Below are positions 18,271 to 27,611 of a stretch of 64,000 bases of DNA, piece by piece. A program made the position numbers and the translations under genes. The stretch lies in the NCBI GenBank assembly GCA_029243025.1, contig JAQWSU010000045.1, forward strand, positions 496,001-560,000. Reading direction: 5' to 3'. A model generated the notes under the pieces. That model had not been told where the DNA came from and ran no database searches. It saw only the letters and a list, made by a program, of their open reading frames with translations. Each line of letters starts with the position of its first letter. The first letter of the stretch is position 1. The stretch comes from Pirellulaceae bacterium. GTDB lineage: Bacteria > Planctomycetota > Planctomycetia > Pirellulales > Pirellulaceae.

Positions 18271-20136
18271 ATGAATCTTAGACTGCTGGCCAAACATTTG
18301 GGTACCATCTGCCTGCTGATTGGTGCCACCATGGTGTTCAGCCTACCGTGGGCATTGCCTCAACTGGGCCAGCGAGAAGAAACCTTAAACTCAGCGGCAC
18401 GGTTTGAGACTGATGGTTTCATCGCGTTACTCTGCAGCATCGCCATCAGTGTCGCGGTCGGAATCGGGCTTAAATGGTGGGGGCGATTCGCAAAAGGTGA
18501 GATCTACCGCAAGGAAGCGATGGCGATTGTGGGTTTGAGTTGGGTGCTGGCCACGATCCTCGGTGCGTTACCTTTTATTCTCAGCGACACCTATCGCAGT
18601 TCATCGGTGCGACTGAATGCGCCCTCCGAGTCCTTTCAAATCTTCGACTTCGAATCTTGGCGGTGGTCGTCGTGGAAAACCGTACCCCCGTTACCGAGCG
18701 AAAGCTACGAAGTCATTCATGCGTTATCGGAAGCGGGTGCGAAGGGGCTCACCCATCAGCAACTCACAAAATTCCGCGCGAATGCAGCCGAGGTTCTCGC
18801 CAATTTAAGGAAGAATCGCGACTGGCAAAGTATCGTCCTCTTGCCAGGAACTCCCGGCCCCGACGACCGGATAAACAATTACCGTTTGCAGTGGGTGCGG
18901 ATGACGATCACCGATTCGATGTTCGAATCGCAATCCGGTTTTAGCACGACTGGCGCGACAGTCATGTCCGACCTGGAGGATCCATTCCTCGTTTCACACT
19001 GCATGCTGTTCTGGCGGAGCAGTACCCATTTCCTGGGCGGGCTCGGCATTATCGTGCTGTTTGTTGTGATCCTGGGCCAAGGCTCTGCTGGCAAGGCGAT
19101 GATGCGAGCAGAAATGCCAGGGCCGAGCAAAGACAGCAGCCAATCTCGAATGCAACACACGGCCTGGCTTTTTGCAGCCATGTACTGCATCCTGAATTTG
19201 GTCTTAAGTATCATCCTCCAGCTGATGGGCCTGAGTTGGTTTGATGCCATCTGCCATGCATTTGGCACCATGGCAACCGGGGGATTCAGCACTTACAACG
19301 ATAGTGTGGGCCACTTCCACAGCGTTTCCATCGACTTCGTGATCATTCTCTTCATGGGTTTGGCCGGCACGAACTTCACCCTCTTGTATTTCGTGCTGCG
19401 GTTCCAACCCGGACGCATGTTTGCGGATACGGAGTGGCGAACTTATGCGGGTCTGATCCTAATCGTCACCTTGCTCGTGATTCTGTTTGGAACCGCCTAC
19501 CACGATTTCCGTATGGACGAAGAAGACACGCTCGCGATGGAAGCCTTAAACGGTTTTCGCTACAGCCTTTTTCAAGTTGTCTCCATTATCACAACCACCG
19601 GATATGGCACCCATAACTTCGATGCCTGGAACAGCTTCGGACGAGGAATCCTTTTTCTGCTCATGTTCGTGGGTGGGTGTGCAGGCAGCACGGGTGGTGG
19701 CCTGAAAGTCATTCGCCACGTGCTATTTATCAAAATCCTCCGACTGGAAATCGAGCACACCTACCATCCACGCGTGGTACGACCACTTAAGATAGGAGGA
19801 CGAGCCGTCGAGGATCCGGAGTTACGCAAAAACATTCTGGTCTATTTTTGTCTGGCGCTGATTGTCTTCGTACTCAGCTGGTTGCTTATCATCACGATTG
19901 AACCCGATGTCACCTGGGGCAACGATTCGCAACACAAACTGCTTGACACGGCCAGTGCAATTGCCGCAATGATGAACAACATTGGCCCCGGCTTGGGTAC
20001 GGTGGGTGCAACCGAGAATTACGGCAACTTCACCGCTCTGGCAAAACTCCATTTCATCTGGCTAATGATGTTGGGACGAGTCGAATTTTTCGCCATCGTG
20101 GTCCTATTTGTGCCGAATTTCTGGCGAGACCGTTAA
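18271..20136 (+). CDS. trkH: Trk potassium uptake channel subunit TrkH, with insertion
   Basis: The 621-residue product is a K+ translocating TrkH/KtrB-family membrane protein. Four selectivity-filter loops are visible: SGFSTTGAT (222-230), MATGGFSTY, TTTGYGTHNF and NNIGPGLGTVG. It is longer than the usual 480-500 residues because about 100 polar residues (roughly 108-210) are inserted in the first pore unit between its outer helix and pore loop. That segment contains ESYEVIHALSEAGAKGLTHQ and reads like a soluble winged-helix-like or helical domain. It would face the outside if normal topology holds. It works with the trkA product encoded just upstream. Confidence 0.94.
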   Translation: MNLRLLAKHLGTICLLIGATMVFSLPWALPQLGQREETLNSAARFETDGFIALLCSIAISVAVGIGLKWWGRFAKGEIYRKEAMAIVGLSWVLATILGALPFILSDTYRSSSVRLNAPSESFQIFDFESWRWSSWKTVPPLPSESYEVIHALSEAGAKGLTHQQLTKFRANAAEVLANLRKNRDWQSIVLLPGTPGPDDRINNYRLQWVRMTITDSMFESQSGFSTTGATVMSDLEDPFLVSHCMLFWRSSTHFLGGLGIIVLFVVILGQGSAGKAMMRAEMPGPSKDSSQSRMQHTAWLFAAMYCILNLVLSIILQLMGLSWFDAICHAFGTMATGGFSTYNDSVGHFHSVSIDFVIILFMGLAGTNFTLLYFVLRFQPGRMFADTEWRTYAGLILIVTLLVILFGTAYHDFRMDEEDTLAMEALNGFRYSLFQVVSIITTTGYGTHNFDAWNSFGRGILFLLMFVGGCAGSTGGGLKVIRHVLFIKILRLEIEHTYHPRVVRPLKIGGRAVEDPELRKNILVYFCLALIVFVLSWLLIITIEPDVTWGNDSQHKLLDTASAIAAMMNNIGPGLGTVGATENYGNFTALAKLHFIWLMMLGRVEFFAIVVLFVPNFWRDR

Positions 20137-20189
20137 CGACTCGTGGCAACGTTGATTCGATACAAAAGTAACACGCCGGCCCTCTCCAA

Positions 20190-21482
20190 CTATTTAACAT
20201 GCTTTCGCCAGCCTACAGGCTGAGCCCAAGCTTGCTGGCGTTGCCCGCTTTCAAAGGGATTCTCAGCTTTCGCAGAAGACGTGATCGTCGCACGAACATA
20301 CAACTCGTCACCCGTCAGTCGATAGGTCGCCGAATCTCCCTTCACCACTGCTAGGGTCTTACCAACGTCACCCGAATAGCGACGCGTGGCTCGAATCGGT
20401 TGCTGATCAGCATCCAGCACAGGGCGACTCGTGGCATCGTAATCAATTACCGTACCAATAAATTCAGTCGTGTAGGTTTCACCCGGCTGAGCGTCAATCT
20501 CGATCGAATAAGTCTTCTTAGCCGAATCATAGTGAATGGAATTGAGAACAACGCCACTGGAAGCATAGAAATCACCACGGTCGATCGCCTTCACGATAGA
20601 CTCCGGTGTCAAATGCGTCGCTCGAACCATGACCCAACCTCGACCTGGCGAAGCGCCTCGCAAACCAAAATAATTGTGGGAATCGTCAGTTGCGACACCA
20701 TAGAGTGGAACCGCCTGCATTTCACCCAAGCGAATCGTATTCGCAATATCCCACAACCTTTCCGTACTCGCGTGATTTTCATCGCCTCGATGACCAACGC
20801 TTGGATGACCGTTGTAGACTTCGAAAAAACGTTCTTCAACGACGTCGGCAAGATCTTCGGCTGTAACACCGTAACCGAAATTCGGATGATTGAGATGCGC
20901 CAGAATCGGTCGTCCCGCCTGCACACTTTGCGATTTAACAGCATTTAAGTTGTTACGAATCGTATCGCGAACCGTATCACCTCCTTGCGGATTAATCACA
21001 TCCCGCAAATTTGAGGCATTGATGTGGACGGGCAAACCTTCGGCAGAATCCGTAATCTCTTCGGCCTGAATGAGAATAAATTCTCCTCGCTGCTCAACCA
21101 ACGCTCGGTATTCCGAAATCGGTTTCAGCCGGATCTGCCGTTGGCCATCGTGCTCCCGCACCTCCACCCACTGATCACCAAAGCGTTCCAAGTACCTTGC
21201 CACACCGCCGATCGCTCCTCGATCTGCCGGCACCGTATCGTTGATCCACTTTGCACCGCGACTCAACACATTGTGGTCACTCATGGCAAGGAAATTATAT
21301 CCATTCGTGCGGTACCACTCCGCAATCACCTCTGGAAAATCATTGCCGTCACTCCAAAGCGAGTGGGTATGCAGATTACCTTTATACCAGCGAGCTTTCG
21401 GCTTGGCGGGAATCACATCATCGCCAAGAAGAAAGTGGGGAAGGCAGAACACAAACAATAAACAGAAAGAAAAGTAACGCAT
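20190..21482 (-). CDS. Secreted PHP-domain phosphoesterase-like protein
   Basis: The 430-residue product has a signal peptide (MRYFSFCLLFVFCLPHFLLG) and then a PHP metal-site motif set: GNLHTHSLWSDG (H38, H40), AMSDHN (D69, H70), AHLNHPNFG and a late GVATDDSHNY. PHP enzymes hydrolyse phosphoesters with two or three metal ions. The C-terminal part (from about 310) is a beta domain common in secreted planctomycete versions. Start ATG has AAGGTG eight bases upstream. It converges on trkH. Confidence 0.85.
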   Translation of the reverse strand: MRYFSFCLLFVFCLPHFLLGDDVIPAKPKARWYKGNLHTHSLWSDGNDFPEVIAEWYRTNGYNFLAMSDHNVLSRGAKWINDTVPADRGAIGGVARYLERFGDQWVEVREHDGQRQIRLKPISEYRALVEQRGEFILIQAEEITDSAEGLPVHINASNLRDVINPQGGDTVRDTIRNNLNAVKSQSVQAGRPILAHLNHPNFGYGVTAEDLADVVEERFFEVYNGHPSVGHRGDENHASTERLWDIANTIRLGEMQAVPLYGVATDDSHNYFGLRGASPGRGWVMVRATHLTPESIVKAIDRGDFYASSGVVLNSIHYDSAKKTYSIEIDAQPGETYTTEFIGTVIDYDATSRPVLDADQQPIRATRRYSGDVGKTLAVVKGDSATYRLTGDELYVRATITSSAKAENPFESGQRQQAWAQPVGWRKHVK

Positions 21483-21813
21483 CAGCTAACACCTTGCGGC
21501 TTGCCGAACCATCGGTGGAACGGACGAATGAATCAAATGAAAAAAGCACGATAACCACATTTCAACCTTCACAGTTTATCGTAGCCAGTGAACCCTTGCA
21601 CGTTTCATCTTCTTGATTGATTCCCGCACCATTGCCAATATCGTGGCAAGAAGAGGGTCCCTGCCTTAGAATGAGGATTGTCGTAAGCCTACGACGCTCG
21701 GAACAGACTAACAGATCTCGGGACGGACTGACAATCAGGCAGCCCTGTTCCTGGCGGATCTCCTTTCGACAGATCTCCTTTCGACAGATCAGAGAGCGAT
21801 TCGAACCATTCCT
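21483..21813. other. Divergent intergenic region with a 15-base tandem repeat
   Basis: This 331-base gap separates the PHP gene from the LEPRxLL gene and should contain both promoters. The one structural feature is a perfect 15-base unit, GATCTCCTTTCGACA, repeated head to tail at 21757-21771 and 21772-21786 and followed by a third GATC. No Shine-Dalgarno-like site is evident before the ATG at 21814. Confidence 0.5.
21757..21786. repeat. Two-copy 15-base tandem repeat
   Basis: Unit GATCTCCTTTCGACA occurs twice without a gap, 28 bases before the start codon of the large LEPRxLL gene. It could be a regulator-binding direct repeat or replication slippage. Confidence 0.75.
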
Positions 21814-24800
21814 ATGAATACACGGGCTGGCAAGAGGCATCGACCGCGTCACATCTCCGCTTGCTTCGAATCACTGGAAACACGTCGGGTACTTGCCCAA
21901 GTCGCTGGCGCAATCGATGTGGACACCGTTTGGTCACTTGCCGATTCCCCCTACGAAGTCACGAAGGATGTGACGGTGAAATCCGGCGCGACGCTCACGA
22001 TTGAACCGGGTGTCGTGGTTCAATTTCGTGAAAACACCGACTTGGAAGTCACGGGCCAATTACTCGCCGAAGGAACACCTTGGCAACGAATTACGTTTAA
22101 CAAAGCCGCGGGTGAATCCGGTTGGGATGGGTTGAAATTTGTGGACACACTGCAAGACAACCGAATCACTCACGCCGACATGTTGCATGGGGATGACCAG
22201 GGAGAAGCGATTGACATTTCCAATTCGCGTCTGCTGCTCGACCATGTTACTTGGTCCGGAACAAGCGGAACGATTCTCGAGCTAGATCATCCATCGCTAA
22301 TTGTAAGAAACTCTCATTTCCCAACTTCCCGCGGCGGCGAGATAATCCACGGAGAGCACATTTCTGACAGTGAATACCTGATCATCGACGGCAACGTCTT
22401 CGAAAACAGCGACAACGGTGGAGATGTCATTGATTTCCTCGGAGCGGAACGACCGGGTCCCGTCCTCCAAATCCTGAATAATGTTTTCAAAGGCGGAGGC
22501 GACGACGGGCTCGACCTCGACGGGACAGATGCCCACATCGAAGGCAATCTGTTCATGAACTTCCGCAAGAATACCGGGCGGAACACGACCTCCAACGCCA
22601 TTGCTACTGGCCTCCCACAAAACGGTGATGACAATCGCACTGAGATCACGGTCGTGCGTAATATTTTTTTCGACAACGATCATGCACTGTTGCTTAAGGA
22701 AGATGCCTTTGCAACAGTCCAGCACAACGTATTTGTGGGTTCGAAAAAAGCCGTCATTCAATTCAATGAAGTTGGTGGAACGGCCGTCAAAGGGGCAGGG
22801 CGGGGGGCGTCACTGACAGGAAATATCCTTTGGGAAAACAAGCTTCTTTTCAAAAACTTGGTCAGTCAACCCAAGTTCACCACCGAATTATCGGTTGATT
22901 ATTCGTTATTGCCAAATGAAATGGTCGACTTGGGTGGCACATCGATCAACGCTCACGAACTTGGGCAGGGCAACCTCGCAGGTGATCCACAGTTTGTCAA
23001 TTTAGAAGATGGAGAATTTCAATTGTCAGCTGGATCGCCAGCGATTGCCGCAGGTCCCGCGGGCCTCGACATGGGTGCCTATGTCGAATCGGGGCCGACC
23101 GTTATCCCAGTGGTCATCGACAGTGAAAACGATTCCGTCACCTCGTTTCTCGTCGGCGGACCAGGAATTACTCGCTATCGATACCGCTTGGATGACGCCG
23201 CGTACAGTCAGCTTACAACCATTGATCAGCCGATTCAGTTCGCTAAGCTACCGCAAGGCGAGTTCCTGCTGGATGTCGTCGGTATGAACAGTGCGGGTGA
23301 ATGGGCAATCCCAACCGTGCCCGCTTTTGGCAATCGAATTGGAACCATCATCGCTCCGCAACAAGTGCGAGCCAACGAAATACTTCCCATTGTCATTCGA
23401 GCCCTCGATTGGCAAGGCAACGTTAACAGTAACGTTTCCATCCCCGTGCAACTGGATAATCTGCAACAGCTTGATGCGACCGATGTCCAAATCAAGAAGG
23501 GGGTTGGTTCCTACGCACCGGTCGTCAACGCGGAAGCTGATTTCCAACTTTCCTTGACTGGCTCAGATGACTCGTACGATATCCAGGTGATCGATGAGAC
23601 GTTCCCGGTGGAACACTACTCCGGCGCCTTGGTCGGTGACACCGTCTGGGATGCCAACGTTGAGCACCGAATCACCGACGACTTGCTCATCCCTGAGGGA
23701 AGCACGCTGACCATTCAGCCGGGAACACGTGTACTTCTTGGCGACAAAGTCAACTTGCGAGTGGAAGGGACCATCCTTGGCTTGGGATCGATGGAAAGCC
23801 CTCTTCTTTTTAATTCGCTGAACCGAGATTTAGCTTGGGGTGGCATTGAAATCGACGGAGGTCATGGACAATTCTCTTATGCCCTGATGACCCACGGCGG
23901 TGCCGACAACGCTCGCAATTTTGGCCATTCGAACAGTCAACCTGTTGTGATGGTTCGAAATGGAACCCTCAACTGCAACCATCTCTTTGTCGTCAACAAT
24001 GTGGGCAAAGCCTTCGGTGCACGGCGATCACAAATCACCATCGACCACTCAATTATTTCAGATGTCGACACGGGCGGAGAGTTTTCGTCAAGCGTAGCCA
24101 AGATTTCCGATACATGGATCAAGAACATCTCGAATGGAAACTCCAATGGATTCGTTGATGATGACAACGACGGACTCTACTTTGCAGGTGTTCATCCGTC
24201 TGGCGAACCATCTCAGTTCACCGACAGTTTTGTAATTGACACCCAAGACGATGGCCTCGATCACAACGGAGCTCACCTCGAGATCGTGAATGCTTGGATT
24301 GAAGGCGTCACCCACGAAGGCATCGCGAGCAGTAACGCGAATCAAGTGACAATCCATAACTCAGTCTTCCAAAAAAATAACCAGGGAGTTGAAGCGGGCT
24401 ATGGTAGTCCACAGCTCGTCGTGAAGCAGAGCGTTATTACACAGAATACAAACCAAATCGATCCGAACAGTCCCGTCACTGCCGGGTTGCGTTTTGGCGA
24501 CGGCTATGACGGGCAAAACGGCGACTACGAAGGTCAAATCACAGCCGAGTATCTCGTCATCAGCGAGAACGGTGACAATGTCCGCAACTATGATGGCACC
24601 ATTCCCGGGGCTCGGCCTGGCGCGATTGTGATCACGAATTCGATGACGAACGATGAAGAATTCAACAGGACCGACAAGAACACAACGGGCACACCTATTT
24701 TCAGCAACAGCAAACATCTGTTACGCGGCTCGGCAGGCTTTCAATCGGGACCCGACAATTTACCCCTGGGACGCTCCATCAAGCCCAAAACGGTGGCCTT

Positions 24801-25260
24801 TTCAGTTGGCTCCAAAGCCGACTTCAATAACGACGGCCAATTGACAGCCGAAGACATTGATCTACTGTGCGAGCAAATCCAGCAAGATGCTCCTGATTTT
24901 CGATTCGACCTGAACAACGACGCGCGCGTCGACGCGCGCGATCGAGACGAACTGATTTTCTCCCATTTCCGAACAACTTACGGTGATGCCAATCTCGATG
25001 GCCTGTTTGATTCAACTGACCTTGTCCAGATTTTCCAACGCGGTCTGTATGAAGATAACATTCTACGAAACGCAGGTTGGGCGGACGGTGACTGGAATTG
25101 CGACAGCGAGTTTTCCTCAAGTGACTTGGTCTTATCGATGCAAACCGGCGACTACAGTGACGCCGCAGCAAGTCGCGCGGCAATATCAGCCGCACTAGCT
25201 GACCTACCTGAAATTAATGATGGTAGCCAGAAACGGCACCGGGCTTCCCCACTCACTTAA
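21814..25260 (+). CDS. LEPRxLL secreted beta-helix protein with dockerin-like C-terminus
   Basis: The 1148-residue product starts with a basic tail and CFESLETRRVLAQ, the planctomycete LEPRxLL export-type motif. Two right-handed parallel beta-helix regions follow (about 30-420 and 600-960), each opened by the same pattern, VTVKSGATLTIEPGVVV or LLIPEGSTLTIQPGTRV, and built from 'NSxF...DxNVF' type rungs. Between them lies a beta-sandwich. The C-terminus carries four calcium-loop motifs (DFNNDGQLTAED, DLNNDARVDARD, GDANLDGLFDSTDL, GDWNCDSEFSSSDL). Likely a large surface or extracellular polysaccharide-binding or -degrading protein; no catalytic residues can be assigned. Confidence 0.9.
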   Translation: MNTRAGKRHRPRHISACFESLETRRVLAQVAGAIDVDTVWSLADSPYEVTKDVTVKSGATLTIEPGVVVQFRENTDLEVTGQLLAEGTPWQRITFNKAAGESGWDGLKFVDTLQDNRITHADMLHGDDQGEAIDISNSRLLLDHVTWSGTSGTILELDHPSLIVRNSHFPTSRGGEIIHGEHISDSEYLIIDGNVFENSDNGGDVIDFLGAERPGPVLQILNNVFKGGGDDGLDLDGTDAHIEGNLFMNFRKNTGRNTTSNAIATGLPQNGDDNRTEITVVRNIFFDNDHALLLKEDAFATVQHNVFVGSKKAVIQFNEVGGTAVKGAGRGASLTGNILWENKLLFKNLVSQPKFTTELSVDYSLLPNEMVDLGGTSINAHELGQGNLAGDPQFVNLEDGEFQLSAGSPAIAAGPAGLDMGAYVESGPTVIPVVIDSENDSVTSFLVGGPGITRYRYRLDDAAYSQLTTIDQPIQFAKLPQGEFLLDVVGMNSAGEWAIPTVPAFGNRIGTIIAPQQVRANEILPIVIRALDWQGNVNSNVSIPVQLDNLQQLDATDVQIKKGVGSYAPVVNAEADFQLSLTGSDDSYDIQVIDETFPVEHYSGALVGDTVWDANVEHRITDDLLIPEGSTLTIQPGTRVLLGDKVNLRVEGTILGLGSMESPLLFNSLNRDLAWGGIEIDGGHGQFSYALMTHGGADNARNFGHSNSQPVVMVRNGTLNCNHLFVVNNVGKAFGARRSQITIDHSIISDVDTGGEFSSSVAKISDTWIKNISNGNSNGFVDDDNDGLYFAGVHPSGEPSQFTDSFVIDTQDDGLDHNGAHLEIVNAWIEGVTHEGIASSNANQVTIHNSVFQKNNQGVEAGYGSPQLVVKQSVITQNTNQIDPNSPVTAGLRFGDGYDGQNGDYEGQITAEYLVISENGDNVRNYDGTIPGARPGAIVITNSMTNDEEFNRTDKNTTGTPIFSNSKHLLRGSAGFQSGPDNLPLGRSIKPKTVAFSVGSKADFNNDGQLTAEDIDLLCEQIQQDAPDFRFDLNNDARVDARDRDELIFSHFRTTYGDANLDGLFDSTDLVQIFQRGLYEDNILRNAGWADGDWNCDSEFSSSDLVLSMQTGDYSDAAASRAAISAALADLPEINDGSQKRHRASPLT

Positions 25261-27452
25261 AAAGGTCGTTGGCGTCGCCAACTCACCCACAGGACGAACA
25301 GTGGCAACAAAAAGCCAATCTGCGGTTCCGGAACTAAGTGAGCGGCGGCGTGACCGAACACCGGCGGCTGCTCAAAGCGTCCAGTTGCGAGTGCAAGCAC
25401 CAAATCACTGGTAGTGAAATCGCCGTCGTGATCCCAATCGCCAGACAGCCAATCGGCATTACCGTTTTCGCCATCTTCGTAAGTTCCAAATTGAAAGACG
25501 GCAACCAAGTCCTGTGTATCAAACGCTCCGTCACCTGTTGCGTCACCCGCAAAAGCTCGATAGTTCGTTAAGCTGACACCGTTGGCATCGTGCTCCAAAA
25601 TCCGAAACAATCCATCTCCTGCAAAATGCGTTTGCGATGTGGCCGTTTGAGAATCAAATCTCAAGGAGTCACCGTCGTATTCAAAAAAACGCAAGTTGCC
25701 GACCCGCCTGCCCACCGACAAGAAACGAAACTGATCGAATTCCGCCGCGTTTACTGGATCAAGATAGTCATCCGTGGTTTCCACTGACATTCCACCACGG
25801 ATAATCAATCGATTTCCGACATGAATGAAATCGTTCACGGGGCTACCATCCGCGGCAGCACCAATTTGCATTTGCAAAACGCTTGCACCGCCTAGCGTCA
25901 GATCTCGCTCGACTGAAATCGCCCCGATCTGATCACCGGGTCTCACATCATTGAAAAACGTCGCCGATCCTTCTACCTCAAACTCACCTCCGATAGGGCC
26001 GCCTGCCCGAAGCAAATCGGGAACCACTCCGTTGATCTCTATCAGGCCAGTCCCTCGTACGATCAAACTGGTTGCGCTTGTCATCCGCCCGTTCATCTCG
26101 ACGAATACGTTGTCTGCTAAGTCGACCAGACCGCTAACAATATGTAAGTCACCTTCATCCAAAAGATAATCACCCTGAAACTCAGCTGAGTAAATAGTGC
26201 GAGGCCCATCCAAATGAACAACCTGTGATTCGGAATTCAGACTAAACAGCAGGTGATCTCCTGGGCGGGCAATCGTATCCTGACGAGCAGTTCGTGACCA
26301 ATTCAACGGATCATCCCAATGCTTACCATCTCCAGGATCACCGGCAGTTGGATCACTCCCGTGCCAAACAGCTTGTCCCGCGTGGTCAATCAAGAGATCC
26401 TGTCGGGCATTAATGATTGATCCATCAACACTGGGAAGTCCCAGTAAACTCATTGATAGATTGGCGCCGTCACCGTTCCGTATTGGTTGCCACGGCGCTT
26501 CGTAAGGAATTTGGTCACTCTGTGGCCGCAGACGAGTGCCACGACTTACTTCATAAAGATCAGTTCCTCGACTTACCTGCTTTCCCCAGACAAAGAAAGG
26601 AACCGTGTACATATTTGGATTCGTTGCATCATCATGAAACAGCCCAAGACCTCCATGGTCGGATGTGAGCACAATGGTGGTGTTTTCACGCAAGCTATCA
26701 TTTTGCTCAATCATTTCAAAAACACGCCCCAAGTGTTGATCGACTAAGGCAACAGATGCATCCCAGGATTCAGTACGCCAACCCCACCTGTGCCCCGCCA
26801 CGTCGGGTTCTGCCAGATGCAGGAACGTATAGTCAAACTTTTCGATTGGCATCTCAAGCACAAAGCGATCGATCAACTCGGATGAAGTGCCATTGGAATT
26901 AAGGAACAGATAGCGATCAATCTTGTCTGTTCCCTGATCGCCGTTTTCCAATGCCTGGTCCCGACGCCCTCCATCCGTCTCGTCTGTGCTGTTATACGAC
27001 TGTTCAAAAATGACAAACTTGGACTTATTGGCGTAGAACCCGGTTTTTAGTCCTAAATCATGGGCAATGTCGAAAGTGCTGGGTACATACGATAAATTTG
27101 GATTACCAGCATTGTGCAATGTGTCACTCGCGCGCGGCGTAGAATTATTCGTATAGCCGTGATGCAGGCTCGCATCGTCACCCGACTGGTTGACGGGTCT
27201 TCCAGTCAACATCGTGGTGTGATTTGGCAAGGTAAAGGTATTCGAGTAGTCCGATCGCGCGTTGAAGGTCGTGCTACCTTCATCAATAAAGCGTTGAAAG
27301 TTCCCAAATGAATCGGGCTGCGAATCCAAGAGTCGCCGGAGGCCTTCTGAGTGCAGCCCATCGACACTGAGCTGGATCACATGCCGGTTGGTTTGCGCTG
27401 ATGAGGAAGCGCAAATGGAAAGCAAAGCCGCCAACAGAAACACAACTCGCAT
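25257..27452 (-). CDS. Secreted PEP-CTERM alkaline phosphatase / phosphodiesterase family protein
   Basis: The 731-residue product has a signal peptide (MRVVFLLAALLSICASSSAQ) and a type I phosphodiesterase/nucleotide pyrophosphatase domain. LSVDGLHSEG supplies a metal aspartate, FTLPNHTTMLTG holds the nucleophile threonine/serine region, HLAEPDVAGH and LTSDHGG supply further metal ligands. After about 370 it has a beta-rich autotransporter-like region, then a dockerin-like pair (GDATGDGAFDTQDL, GDWDHDGDFTTSDL), and ends with VPEPQIGFLLPLFVLW plus RRQR, a PEP-CTERM sorting signal. It is thus exported and anchored or released by an exosortase. Its stop overlaps that of the convergent LEPRxLL gene by four bases. 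Confidence 0.9.
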   Translation of the reverse strand: MRVVFLLAALLSICASSSAQTNRHVIQLSVDGLHSEGLRRLLDSQPDSFGNFQRFIDEGSTTFNARSDYSNTFTLPNHTTMLTGRPVNQSGDDASLHHGYTNNSTPRASDTLHNAGNPNLSYVPSTFDIAHDLGLKTGFYANKSKFVIFEQSYNSTDETDGGRRDQALENGDQGTDKIDRYLFLNSNGTSSELIDRFVLEMPIEKFDYTFLHLAEPDVAGHRWGWRTESWDASVALVDQHLGRVFEMIEQNDSLRENTTIVLTSDHGGLGLFHDDATNPNMYTVPFFVWGKQVSRGTDLYEVSRGTRLRPQSDQIPYEAPWQPIRNGDGANLSMSLLGLPSVDGSIINARQDLLIDHAGQAVWHGSDPTAGDPGDGKHWDDPLNWSRTARQDTIARPGDHLLFSLNSESQVVHLDGPRTIYSAEFQGDYLLDEGDLHIVSGLVDLADNVFVEMNGRMTSATSLIVRGTGLIEINGVVPDLLRAGGPIGGEFEVEGSATFFNDVRPGDQIGAISVERDLTLGGASVLQMQIGAAADGSPVNDFIHVGNRLIIRGGMSVETTDDYLDPVNAAEFDQFRFLSVGRRVGNLRFFEYDGDSLRFDSQTATSQTHFAGDGLFRILEHDANGVSLTNYRAFAGDATGDGAFDTQDLVAVFQFGTYEDGENGNADWLSGDWDHDGDFTTSDLVLALATGRFEQPPVFGHAAAHLVPEPQIGFLLPLFVLWVSWRRQRPF

Positions 27453-27611
27453 CCGCTCAACTCGTCTGCATGCAGGACAACTTAAAACATCACAAAAAAA
27501 CAGCTCGCAAGCAACTTTGTATCCTGGCAGGGCAGTATCCTGCTCCCGTACAATTCCGATTCCTGCTGCCAGCCCCTATTTTCCCATGATAACCCGGCAA
27601 CCAACATCTGT

